Shown: in pieces, positions 34,135 through 44,802 of the stretch
Position numbering within the stretch: position 1 is the stretch's first letter
Layout of the letters: each line of letters starts with the position of its first letter
NCBI GenBank assembly: GCA_018816985.1
Contig: JAHIVA010000042.1
Location: 1 to 44,802, forward strand
Direction: 5' to 3'
Length of the DNA: 44,802 nt
Origin: Patescibacteria group bacterium
Lineage (GTDB): Bacteria > Patescibacteriota > Minisyncoccia > Phycocordibacterales > UBA9973
Notes under the pieces: generated by a model
Told to the model about the DNA's origin: nothing
The model's database searches: none
Seen by the model: only the letters and a program-made list of their open reading frames with translations
Translations under genes and position numbers: made by a program

Positions 34135-36231
34135 ATGGCAAAACTTGAAGATCAAAAAAGAATAAAAAAATTGCGAAATGAAATCGCTAGATTAAGAAGT
34201 GAGTACCACACTAAAAATGCACCCAATGTTACCGATGATGTTTATGATTCGTTAACTCGTGAACTGAAAGAACTTTTAAAGAAATATCCAGAATTTGAAG
34301 ACCCCAATTCTTCAGAGAATCGAATTGCGGGTAAGGCCTTAGATAAGTTTGAAAAAATAAAACATAAAATCAGGATGCTCTCACTGAATGACGTTTTTGG
34401 TGTTGAAGAACTTTATGATTGGGAGAAAAGAATAAAAAAATTAATACCCAACCAAAAATTTAATTATTTTTGCGAAGTAAAATTTGATGGTTTGGCTGTC
34501 TCGCTTATTTATCAGGACGGAAAATTTATCAAAGGTGCTACGCGTGGAGACGGGTTAATTGGGGAAGACATAACGCAAAACTTAAAAACCATAAAATCCA
34601 TACCGTTGCAACTGGAATTTAATTTTGGAAAAGGCAAACGACTGCCTACCAGCATCGTAAAATTTCTGGAAGTTCGAGGTGAAGTTCTAATGTCCAAGCA
34701 GACCTTGATTTCCTTGAACCAAAAAAACAAAAAAGACGGGAAGCTCCCTTTTGCTAATACCAGAAATGCTACGGCGGGAAGTATGCGTCAGTTAGACCCA
34801 AAACTTGCGGCAGAAAGAAATTTAGATTTTTTTGCTTACGATATAGCCCAGTGGGAGTCCCATGAAAATGATTTTTTTCCTTTACATTCTGCTGAACACA
34901 AAATTTTGCGGGATTTTGGTTTTAATGTAGATAAACACCAATCCGTGTGTAAAAATTTAGATGAAGTTATTGATTTTATTAAAAAATTTGAAAAAATACG
35001 CCCCAATTTTCCCTATGGAACAGATGGTGTTGTTATTTCTGTTGATGACTCAAATTTGCAAAACATTCTAGGCGTTGTTGGTAAAGCTCCGCGTTATATG
35101 GCGGCCTTCAAATATCCAGCGGAAAAAGCGACGACCATTGTGAAAGATATAAAAATTAACGTTGGGCGTACTGGAGTATTGACTCCGCTTGCGATTTTTG
35201 AGCCGACCCTCGTGGCCGGTTCTAGGGTATCCAAGGCTACTTTGCACAATATGGACCAAATAGAACGTTTGGATTTGCGGATTGGGGATACGGTGATAAT
35301 AGAGAAAGCCGGAGATGTGATTCCCAAGGTGGTAGAAGTGCTAACTCGCTTGCGTACTGGTCATGAAAAAAAATTTAAAATGCTTGAAAATTGTCCAACT
35401 TGCGGGGGGAAAGTGGAGAAGAAAAATTCTGGCGGGAAAAGGCAAGACCTTAAGAATTCAAAAAGGTCTTGCCTTGAGGAGTCAGAATTGTCTGTAGCAT
35501 ATTATTGCACTAATTCAAAATGTCCGGCCAAAAATGAAAGATATTTAGAACATTTCATCTCAGTTTTTGAAATTTATGAATTAGGTCCAAAAATTTTGAG
35601 ACGATTTAAAGATGAAGGTCTAATAACCGATGCAGCTGATATTTTTACTTTAACCAAGGAAGACATTGCGCCTTTGGAGAGATTCGGAGAAAAAAGCGCA
35701 GAAAATATAATAAAAGAAATAGAAAACAAGAAACATATTTCTTTTTCAAAATTTCTCTGGGCTCTTGGAATATTACACGTAGGGGAGGAAACGGCACGAG
35801 ATTTAGCTTCTCATTTTGGTAATTTAGAAAATTTAATATCTACTGCCAAACAAAATTTGGGAGAGATAGACAGCATAGAAAACATTGGTCCAGCAGTAGC
35901 AAAAAGTATTTGTAGTTTTTTTAACGATATTAATAATTTAAATTTTATAAAAAAACTACAAAAAAATGGGGTGGTGGTGGAAAAAGTGCTCAAGAAAAAA
36001 GCAGGTAAATTTACTGGGTTAAATTTCGTTTTGACCGGGACTTTTTCTTCTATGTCGCGGGAAATTACTAAGGAAAAAATATTGGCTTTGGGTGGAAAAG
36101 TAGTTGGTTCAGTATCAAAAAACACTTCCTGTGTAGTAGCTGGGGAGGAGCCGGGGTCCAAACTGGCTACGGCCCAAAAATTAGGAGTAAAAATTTTAAA
36201 TGAAAAAGAATTTTTAAATATGCTAGGATAG
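34135..36231 (+). CDS. ligA: NAD-dependent DNA ligase LigA
   Basis: EVKFDGLAVSLIYQDG active-site region, zinc finger, HhH and C-terminal BRCT. Confidence 0.96.
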   Translation: MAKLEDQKRIKKLRNEIARLRSEYHTKNAPNVTDDVYDSLTRELKELLKKYPEFEDPNSSENRIAGKALDKFEKIKHKIRMLSLNDVFGVEELYDWEKRIKKLIPNQKFNYFCEVKFDGLAVSLIYQDGKFIKGATRGDGLIGEDITQNLKTIKSIPLQLEFNFGKGKRLPTSIVKFLEVRGEVLMSKQTLISLNQKNKKDGKLPFANTRNATAGSMRQLDPKLAAERNLDFFAYDIAQWESHENDFFPLHSAEHKILRDFGFNVDKHQSVCKNLDEVIDFIKKFEKIRPNFPYGTDGVVISVDDSNLQNILGVVGKAPRYMAAFKYPAEKATTIVKDIKINVGRTGVLTPLAIFEPTLVAGSRVSKATLHNMDQIERLDLRIGDTVIIEKAGDVIPKVVEVLTRLRTGHEKKFKMLENCPTCGGKVEKKNSGGKRQDLKNSKRSCLEESELSVAYYCTNSKCPAKNERYLEHFISVFEIYELGPKILRRFKDEGLITDAADIFTLTKEDIAPLERFGEKSAENIIKEIENKKHISFSKFLWALGILHVGEETARDLASHFGNLENLISTAKQNLGEIDSIENIGPAVAKSICSFFNDINNLNFIKKLQKNGVVVEKVLKKKAGKFTGLNFVLTGTFSSMSREITKEKILALGGKVVGSVSKNTSCVVAGEEPGSKLATAQKLGVKILNEKEFLNMLG
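35439..35475. repeat. palindromic element inserted in the ligA zinc-finger coding region
   Basis: aaggcaagacctt (35439-35451)/aaggtcttgcctt (35463-35475) 13-bp inverted repeat; same arms as 42405-42440. Confidence 0.85.
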
Positions 36232-36237
36232 CTTATT

Positions 36238-36324
36238 GGAGGGTTCGCATAGCGGTCTAGTGCGCCACCTTGGAAAGGTGGTATGGGAGCAATCTCATCG
36301 AGGGTTCAAATCCCTCACCCTCCG
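36238..36324 (+). tRNA. tRNA-Ser(GGA)
   Basis: ggagggt...accctcc-g; anticodon arm ccacc-ttGGAaa-ggtgg; T-arm gagggttcaaatccctc. Confidence 0.93.
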
Positions 36325-36383
36325 CAAATAAAAATGGTATAATATAAAAGTCGATTTTAAAACTTTAATTAAAAATAAATTTT

Positions 36384-36782
36384 ATGAAAGGATTTAATGC
36401 AAATATAGAAAAAGAGACTTTAGAAAATACGAATTTTCGCAAAGTTTTATACACGGGCAAGCATAGTCAATTAGTTCTAATGAGCCTTAAGCCAAGGGAA
36501 GAAATTGGAATGGAGGTTCACACCGACAATGATCAATTTTTTCGTTTTGAAAAAGGAGAAGGAAAATGTATTATTGATGGCAATGAATACAAACTTGCTG
36601 ATGGGTCAGCTATCGTAGTGCCTTCTGGTGCAGAACATAATGTGATAAATACTTCCGACACGGAAGATTTAAAGCTTTACACCGTTTATTCCCCAGCTCA
36701 TCATCAGGATGGGGTAGTTAGAGCCACTAAAATAGAAGCAGAAGCTGACGGTCCAGAATTTGACGGAAAAACAACTGAATAA
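36384..36782 (+). CDS. cupin-domain protein
   Basis: MEVHTDNDQFFRFEKGEGKCIIDG...VPSGAEHNVIN. Confidence 0.88.
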   Translation: MKGFNANIEKETLENTNFRKVLYTGKHSQLVLMSLKPREEIGMEVHTDNDQFFRFEKGEGKCIIDGNEYKLADGSAIVVPSGAEHNVINTSDTEDLKLYTVYSPAHHQDGVVRATKIEAEADGPEFDGKTTE

Positions 36783-36792
36783 TTAGGTAGAT

Positions 36793-39777
36793 ATGCTAGA
36801 AGGAATTTTTGAAAAGGAATACAAAACACTTAATCCTGCCCAAAAAATAGCAGTAGATAGCATTGATGGGCCAGTAATGGTGGTGGCGGGTCCGGGGACG
36901 GGGAAAACCACGATTCTCACTTTACGAATCGCCAAGATATTAAGAAAAACTGACACTAATCCGGAAAATATCTTGGCATTAACTTTCACAGAGGCAGCCT
37001 CGATAAATATGCGCAGAAAACTTTCCGAAATTATCGGTTCACGTGCGTATCAGGTAACCATTAGTACTTTCCATTCATTTGCCGAAAGCATTATAAGAAA
37101 ATATCCAGAGGAATTTCCGCGTATTATCGGTTCGCGTCCAATAGGAGAAGTTGACCAAGTTTCCATTATTGAATCGCTGATTGACTCCTCTTCGCTTAAA
37201 ATTCTGCGTCCGTATGGTGACCCATATCTTTATACAAAAGATATCTCATCTAATATTTCCACCTTAAAAAGAGAAGGTCTTTCCCCAGAAGAATTTCTTG
37301 AATTAATAAAAGAAGAAGAAATAAATTTTAAGAAAATTCCCAATCTTTATCACGAAAAAGGTGTATATAAAGGTAAAATGAAAGGGGAATATCAAAAGCT
37401 TGAAAAAATAATTGAAAAAAATAGAGAGCTGTACGATGTTTACAAAGCTTATCAGGAAGAACTTTTTAAAAATAAATTTTATGATTTTTCAGATATGATT
37501 ATGGAAGTGCTTCAGGCGATAGATAAGAGCAAATTTTTACTTCAAGTATTACAAGAAGAGTATCAATATATTTTAGTTGACGAGCATCAGGACACAAATA
37601 ATGCTCAAAATAAAATAATAGAAAGATTGTCTTCGTATCATGCGCCTAATCCAAATCTTTTTGTGGTGGGGGATGAGAAACAGGCAATTTTCAGATTTCA
37701 AGGAGCTTCGCTTGAAAATTTTTTATATTTTAAAAATCTTTACAAGAATGCTAAACTCATAACTCTTTCGGAAAATTATCGTTCCACTCAGAAGATTCTA
37801 GATTTGGTGCATGGGCTTATGCCTGATTCTATCAGGTTGAATTCAAGTGCGAAACATAAATTAGAAAAAATATTTGTTTATCCTTTTGAGACCCCAGAAA
37901 GTGAAGCGTATTTCATTGTAGAAGATATTAAGAAAAGGATTTCAGGTGGAACAGTACCAGAAGAAATAGCCGTGCTTTATCGGAATAATAAAGATGCGTT
38001 TGCTATTTCCAATTTAATGAAAAAAGTCGGTGTTCCGCATCAGATTGAATCAGACTTGGATTTGTTCTCTGACGGAGATGTAAAGAAACTTCTAACCATC
38101 TTACGAGCGATAAACAATTTTGGTAATGAGAGGGCGATGGTGGAATTTTTACATATAAATTTATTTAAAGTGGAACCCTTGGATGTTTATAGGCTTTTAA
38201 AGAGTGTGGATTTAAAGAAAAAATTCTCACTTTTTGATATGCTTACCAAACTTGATTCTTTCAAAGATTTAGAATTACAAAATAGAAAAGCAATAAACGA
38301 TGCCTTTAAACAACTTTCCGGATGGGTTAAGGAATCCAAAAATAGCGACCTTCTTTCAATTTTTGAAACAGTGGTCAGGGAATCTGAACTTTTAAAATCA
38401 ATATTAGAAAGTTCAAACACCGAACGCAAATTTGACGCGATAAGTTCATTTTTTGATGAAGCAAAAAATCTAGTTTTAAGGAAACCGGATGCAAACTTGG
38501 AAGATTTTTTTACCTATATTGAAACAGTAAAAAAACACAACCTATTTATTAATAAAAAAAGTACGCATAAAAATAAAGGGATGGTTCGTCTTATGACCGT
38601 GCATCGTGCAAAAGGGCTTGAATTTGAGTATGTTTATATAATTCGGGCATACAGCGGACATTTTGGCGATAAGCGTTCTTTGGATAAATTAAAACTCTTG
38701 CCTAGGATTTATATGCTTTCCGATAAAACAATTGAAACAATAACAGACGAAAATGCGGATGAAAGAAGGTTGTTTTATGTCGCATTGACTCGGGCTAAAA
38801 TAGGAATTAGCATTACCTATTCCAAAAAAGACGATGACGGCAAAGAACTTCTACCAAGTTCTTTTATTGGAGAGTTGAAGCCCGAACTGATAGAAATTTG
38901 TGATACCAGTAGTCAAGAAAAAGAATATCAGAAAAATAGGGAAATAATTTTTAAGCCTGAGCTTCGTGAAGCAGACAATTTAAAAGATAAAGATTTTGTT
39001 CGTGAACTTTTTTCTTTACAGGGATTTTCACCAACAGCTCTAAATAATTATCTAGAGTGTCCTTGGAAATATTTTTACCAAAACCTTATTCGAATTCCTT
39101 CTGCGCCGACCAAGTATCAAGCCTACGGTACAGCGATACATCGGGCGTTGAGTGATTTTTTCAGAAGAATGAAAGAAGAAGAAACTGGTAAGAAATTTCT
39201 TCTAAAAAGTTTTGAAGGATATTTGAATAGCTCTGGTTTACGAGATCGTGATACAGTGGAGTTGTTGGAAAAAGGGGGAAAAGCCCTTTCTCTTTGGCAT
39301 GATGTTTACAATAAAAATTGGAACGAAAATGTTTTAACAGAATTTCGTATTAATGGAATTATTCTTGATAAAAACATTAGATTAACAGGGATTTTGGATA
39401 AAATTGAATTCGTAGACGGGAATGTAGTAAATGTGGTTGATTATAAAACGGGTAAATCAAAAACTAGGAATGAGTTGTTGGGTAAGACCAAAAATGCTGA
39501 TGGAAATTATTTTAGGCAACTTGTTTTCTATAAAATTCTCTTAGATAGGTTTGAAGATGGAAAGTTTCAAATGCAGTCAGGAATTATAGATTTTATAGAA
39601 CCGGATGAAAAAGAAAAATTACATAAAGAAATTTTTGAAATTTCCAAAAAGGATACAGAAGAGCTAGTGGAGAAAATAAAACAAGTAGTAAACGAAATTT
39701 TTAATCTATCATTCTGGAATACTCGTTGTGGTAACAAAGATTGTGAATTCTGTTCACTTCGAGATATGATGCGATAA
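36793..39777 (+). CDS. UvrD/PcrA-family helicase fused to a PD-(D/E)XK nuclease (AddA/AdnB-like)
   Basis: VVAGPGTGKTTILTLRI; VDEHQDTNNAQ; RLMTVHRAKGLEFEYVYI; C-terminal VDYKTGKSK and 4-Cys FeS-like pattern CPWK...CGNKDCEFC. Confidence 0.9.
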   Translation: MLEGIFEKEYKTLNPAQKIAVDSIDGPVMVVAGPGTGKTTILTLRIAKILRKTDTNPENILALTFTEAASINMRRKLSEIIGSRAYQVTISTFHSFAESIIRKYPEEFPRIIGSRPIGEVDQVSIIESLIDSSSLKILRPYGDPYLYTKDISSNISTLKREGLSPEEFLELIKEEEINFKKIPNLYHEKGVYKGKMKGEYQKLEKIIEKNRELYDVYKAYQEELFKNKFYDFSDMIMEVLQAIDKSKFLLQVLQEEYQYILVDEHQDTNNAQNKIIERLSSYHAPNPNLFVVGDEKQAIFRFQGASLENFLYFKNLYKNAKLITLSENYRSTQKILDLVHGLMPDSIRLNSSAKHKLEKIFVYPFETPESEAYFIVEDIKKRISGGTVPEEIAVLYRNNKDAFAISNLMKKVGVPHQIESDLDLFSDGDVKKLLTILRAINNFGNERAMVEFLHINLFKVEPLDVYRLLKSVDLKKKFSLFDMLTKLDSFKDLELQNRKAINDAFKQLSGWVKESKNSDLLSIFETVVRESELLKSILESSNTERKFDAISSFFDEAKNLVLRKPDANLEDFFTYIETVKKHNLFINKKSTHKNKGMVRLMTVHRAKGLEFEYVYIIRAYSGHFGDKRSLDKLKLLPRIYMLSDKTIETITDENADERRLFYVALTRAKIGISITYSKKDDDGKELLPSSFIGELKPELIEICDTSSQEKEYQKNREIIFKPELREADNLKDKDFVRELFSLQGFSPTALNNYLECPWKYFYQNLIRIPSAPTKYQAYGTAIHRALSDFFRRMKEEETGKKFLLKSFEGYLNSSGLRDRDTVELLEKGGKALSLWHDVYNKNWNENVLTEFRINGIILDKNIRLTGILDKIEFVDGNVVNVVDYKTGKSKTRNELLGKTKNADGNYFRQLVFYKILLDRFEDGKFQMQSGIIDFIEPDEKEKLHKEIFEISKKDTEELVEKIKQVVNEIFNLSFWNTRCGNKDCEFCSLRDMMR

Positions 39778-39792
39778 ATAACTAGGTCTTGC

Positions 39793-39912
39793 CTAGTAGA
39801 CTTTAAAAAAACTTGGGTTATTGTCTAGCCAATCAAGATAAAAACCAATTAGGGCAAAAATGATAGTGGCAATAATTAAAATTGTGTAAATTTTCTTTGT
39901 TTTTGGATCCAT
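39793..39912 (-). CDS. 39-aa single-TM small protein
   Basis: Minus-strand ORF MDPKTKKIYTILIIATIIFALIGFYLDWLDNNPSFFKVY*; below the ORF-track size cutoff. Confidence 0.5.
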   Translation of the reverse strand: MDPKTKKIYTILIIATIIFALIGFYLDWLDNNPSFFKVY

Positions 39913-39968
39913 ATTTTAATTGTAGCAAAATCTTGTGATTTTGGTATAATTACTTATTATAAGTTTAA

Positions 39969-40199
39969 TTGAAGAATGTTATGGATATACATGGACATGA
40001 GGTTCATTTTGGTGAGCATTTAAATGCTAGAGATTTTTTAAAACACCCAGAAAATAAACATATGGCAGTGAACTACTTAAAACATGCGGACGAGCACGGT
40101 AAAGCTGATTTTTTTGCTGAAGGGAAAAGATATCAAATAATAAGTAAAGAGACAGAGGGTGGTAAAAAAGAATTCTCTGTTCACGAATTTCACCATTAA
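39969..40199 (+). CDS. small His-rich hypothetical protein
   Basis: ORF; ATG at 39981 also possible. Confidence 0.55.
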   Translation: MKNVMDIHGHEVHFGEHLNARDFLKHPENKHMAVNYLKHADEHGKADFFAEGKRYQIISKETEGGKKEFSVHEFHH

Positions 40200-40204
40200 A
40201 ATAA

Positions 40205-40915
40205 ATGAGCGAAGAAAAAAAACAAGGCAAAGAGCATCCGCTTTCAATAGTTATTAATGAGGCTGTAAAGATTTTTACGGACTTGGGTTTTGAAGTTGCT
40301 ACTGGACCGGAGTTGGAAGATGAATGGCATAATTTTGATGCGCTCAATTTTCCTAAAGATCATCCAGCTCGTGATATGCAAGATACTTTTTTTATCAAAG
40401 ATAAGCCTGGATACGTATTGCGTACCCACACTTCTAATACTCAAATTCATTTTATGGAAAAATTTGTGAAAGATGGGAGAAAACCACCTTTTGCAATAGT
40501 TGTTCCTGGAAAAGTTTTTCGGAATGAGGCCACTGATGCTGGACATGAAATGCAATTTTATCAACTTGAAGGATTAATGATAGGTGAGAATGTCAGTGTT
40601 GCCAACATGAAATGGGCACTTCTTGAATTTTTCAAAAGATTTTTAGGAGAGGATGCTGAGATTCGTCTTCGTCCTAGCTTTTTTCCTTTTGTTGAGCCTG
40701 GATTTGAAGTAGATGTAAAACATAATGGAAAGTGGATGGAGCTCTTGGGTGCTGGCATGGTTCATCCGAATGTTTTAAAAAATTGCGGAATTGACCCTAA
40801 GAAGTATCAAGGATTTGCTTTTGGTTTCGGGCTTGACCGTGTCGCTATGATTAAATTCGGAATTCCGGATATTCGTCTTTTTTATCAAGGAGATTTGAGA
40901 CTTAATCAGTTTTAA
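40205..40915 (+). CDS. pheS: phenylalanyl-tRNA synthetase alpha subunit (lacks N-terminal coiled coil)
   Basis: HPLSIVINEAVKIFTDLGFEVATGPELEDEWHNFDALNFPKDHPARD; GFGLDRVAMIKFGIPDIRLF. Confidence 0.95.
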   Translation: MSEEKKQGKEHPLSIVINEAVKIFTDLGFEVATGPELEDEWHNFDALNFPKDHPARDMQDTFFIKDKPGYVLRTHTSNTQIHFMEKFVKDGRKPPFAIVVPGKVFRNEATDAGHEMQFYQLEGLMIGENVSVANMKWALLEFFKRFLGEDAEIRLRPSFFPFVEPGFEVDVKHNGKWMELLGAGMVHPNVLKNCGIDPKKYQGFAFGFGLDRVAMIKFGIPDIRLFYQGDLRLNQF

Positions 40916-40919
40916 ATAT

Positions 40920-42752
40920 ATGCTGATTTCTTACAACTGGCTAAAGTGGTACATACCGGAAGTTCCAGAACCAGAAAAACTGGCGGAGGTTTTTTCTTAT
41001 CATTTATGCGAAGTTGAAAGCCTAGAGAAAATACCAGACAAGCTTGTGGCCAATGGCGAAGATGCTATTTTTGATATAAATATTTTACCAAATCGCGCAC
41101 ATGATTTACTTTCACATCAAGGGGTTGCTCGTGAGTTAGCTTCGCTTTTAAATATAAGATTTATTGATCCGATGCCAAAATATAAAATTCCAAAATCCCA
41201 ACCAACAAAATTAGAAATAGCAGTAAAAAGTGAAAAATGTCGCAGATATATGGGAAGAATTGTGCGTAATATTAAAGTTGGACCTTCTCCAGATTGGGTT
41301 GTTGCCGACTTGGAAGCTATGGGACAGCGTAGCATAAACAACATTGTAGATGCGGCGAATATAGTGATGTTTGATTGCGGGCAACCTGTCCACGCTTTTG
41401 ATTTAGATAAAATGGGTGGAAAACTAATTATCAGACAAGCAAAAAATGGAGAGAATTTAATTACCTTAGACAACAGAGATTGGAAATTAAAATCTTCTGA
41501 CCTTGTGATTGCCGATAAAGAGCATGTTTTAGCCGTAGCTGGAATAAAAGGAGGTAAAAAGCCAGAAGTAGATGATAATACAAAGAATATAATTTTAGAG
41601 GTAGCTAATTTTAATCCGACTTCCATAAGAAAAACTGCTCAAGCATTTAATATTGCAACAGATGCCAGGAAGCGTTTTGAAAATGATTTATCCCCCGAGT
41701 TGGGCTCTTTTGCGATGCAGGAGCTTTCTTCGCTTATTTTGGAGATGTGTCCAGATGCTTCCTTTGAAGAAATTATTGATGTGTATCCAGAAAAACAAGA
41801 AACTAGAAAACTTTCTTTTGGGGTTGAAAAAGTTTCTAAAATTTTAGGGTTAAATATTTCTATTAAGGAAATTGAGGATATTTTGAAAAGGTATTGTTTT
41901 GAATACAAAGAAAACAATGGAAAATTTGAAGTGGTGGTGCCTCCTATGCGTCTTGATTTAACGATTGAAGAAGACATGGCGGAAGAGATAGGTAGGATTT
42001 TGGGATATGATAAAGTAAATCCCAAAGTTCCAAAGGTACAGGATACGTGGAAGCCAAAACAAAATGAAATTTATTCAAAAATACTTTGGGCCCGTCAGAA
42101 ACTTTTAAATGACGGATATTCCGAAGTGATGACTTATGTGTTCAGAGATCAAGGAGAAGTGGAAGTTTTGGCTTCCGCCTCGGATAAAAAATTCTTGCGG
42201 ACAAATTTGAGCGATGCTCTCAAGGTAAGTATGAATTTGAACAATATCAATTTTTATCTTTTTGGTGTGCTTGATACGAAAATTTTTGAAATAGGAACAA
42301 TATTTAAAAAAGGCGGGGAAGAAATGCATATAGCTTACGGAGATAAAAAAGAAATAAAAGAAACAAGTCTCGAACAATTCATTTCGCCAGAATTTATGCG
42401 GGAAAAGGTCTTGCCTTTAGGGAGTCCAAGGCAAGACCTTGAGGAGCATAAATTCAAAATGTGGTCCCTGTTTCCTTTTATTGCACGGGATGTGGCTGTT
42501 TGGGTACCAGAGGGAGTAAAAAGTGAAGAAGTTTCCAAAATAATTAAAGAAAATATGGGTGATATGGTAATCAGGGGGCCAGAACTTTTTGATGAATTTA
42601 AAAAAGGGAGTCAGGTTTCTTATGCGTTTAGGTTGGTTTTTCAGTCTTGTGAGAGAACTTTAACTGACCCAGAAGTGAATGAAATTATGACCAAGATAAC
42701 CAATAAAATCAAGGACAAAAAGACTAATGGCATTGGTTGGCAAGTAAGATAA
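40920..42752 (+). CDS. pheT: phenylalanyl-tRNA synthetase beta subunit (reduced)
   Basis: MLISYNWLKWYIPEVP; INILPNRAHDLLSHQGVARELASL; B5 and C-terminal FDX-ACB-like region; no apparent EMAP/tRNA-bind domain. Confidence 0.93.
   Translation: MLISYNWLKWYIPEVPEPEKLAEVFSYHLCEVESLEKIPDKLVANGEDAIFDINILPNRAHDLLSHQGVARELASLLNIRFIDPMPKYKIPKSQPTKLEIAVKSEKCRRYMGRIVRNIKVGPSPDWVVADLEAMGQRSINNIVDAANIVMFDCGQPVHAFDLDKMGGKLIIRQAKNGENLITLDNRDWKLKSSDLVIADKEHVLAVAGIKGGKKPEVDDNTKNIILEVANFNPTSIRKTAQAFNIATDARKRFENDLSPELGSFAMQELSSLILEMCPDASFEEIIDVYPEKQETRKLSFGVEKVSKILGLNISIKEIEDILKRYCFEYKENNGKFEVVVPPMRLDLTIEEDMAEEIGRILGYDKVNPKVPKVQDTWKPKQNEIYSKILWARQKLLNDGYSEVMTYVFRDQGEVEVLASASDKKFLRTNLSDALKVSMNLNNINFYLFGVLDTKIFEIGTIFKKGGEEMHIAYGDKKEIKETSLEQFISPEFMREKVLPLGSPRQDLEEHKFKMWSLFPFIARDVAVWVPEGVKSEEVSKIIKENMGDMVIRGPELFDEFKKGSQVSYAFRLVFQSCERTLTDPEVNEIMTKITNKIKDKKTNGIGWQVR
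42405..42440. repeat. palindromic element inserted in pheT
   Basis: aaggtcttgcctt (42405-42417)/aaggcaagacctt (42428-42440). Confidence 0.85.
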
Positions 42753-42767
42753 AATTTGCTATAATAG

Positions 42768-44802
<2,035 letters not shown>

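Overview
AT-rich bacterial window. Compact genes, a CPR/Patescibacteria-style type IV pilus operon and reduced PheRS suggest a Patescibacteria-like host (inference only). The backbone carries gnd, a pil operon (pilM/N/O/B/T/C, pilins, pilD), comF, ligA, a UvrD/AddA-like helicase-nuclease, pheS/pheT, gyrB (partial) and three tRNA-Ser genes. An accessory island (~1.35-16.7 kb) sits next to a tRNA-Ser. Its centrepiece is a diversity-generating retroelement (DGR): a DGR-type reverse transcriptase, an Avd-like protein, one 118-bp template repeat (TR, 4150-4267, minus sense) and two 118-bp variable repeats (VR1 6951-7068, VR2 9840-9957). I aligned these by eye: VR1 differs from TR at 18 positions, all TR adenines; VR2 differs at 14 positions, 13 of them TR adenines. 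The VRs are the C-termini of two paralogous proteins interleaved with a MoxR-type AAA+ ATPase and a vWA protein (order MoxR - variable protein 1 - vWA - variable protein 2). The island also carries a large serine recombinase, an orphan terminase pair, a nuclease and zinc-ribbon proteins. Other signals: structured RNA candidates around the TR, a recurring CCGTCCAAA box with hairpins, and small palindromic repeats inserted inside or at the start of coding genes (ligA, pheT, a prepilin leader, a glycosyltransferase start, possibly gyrB).
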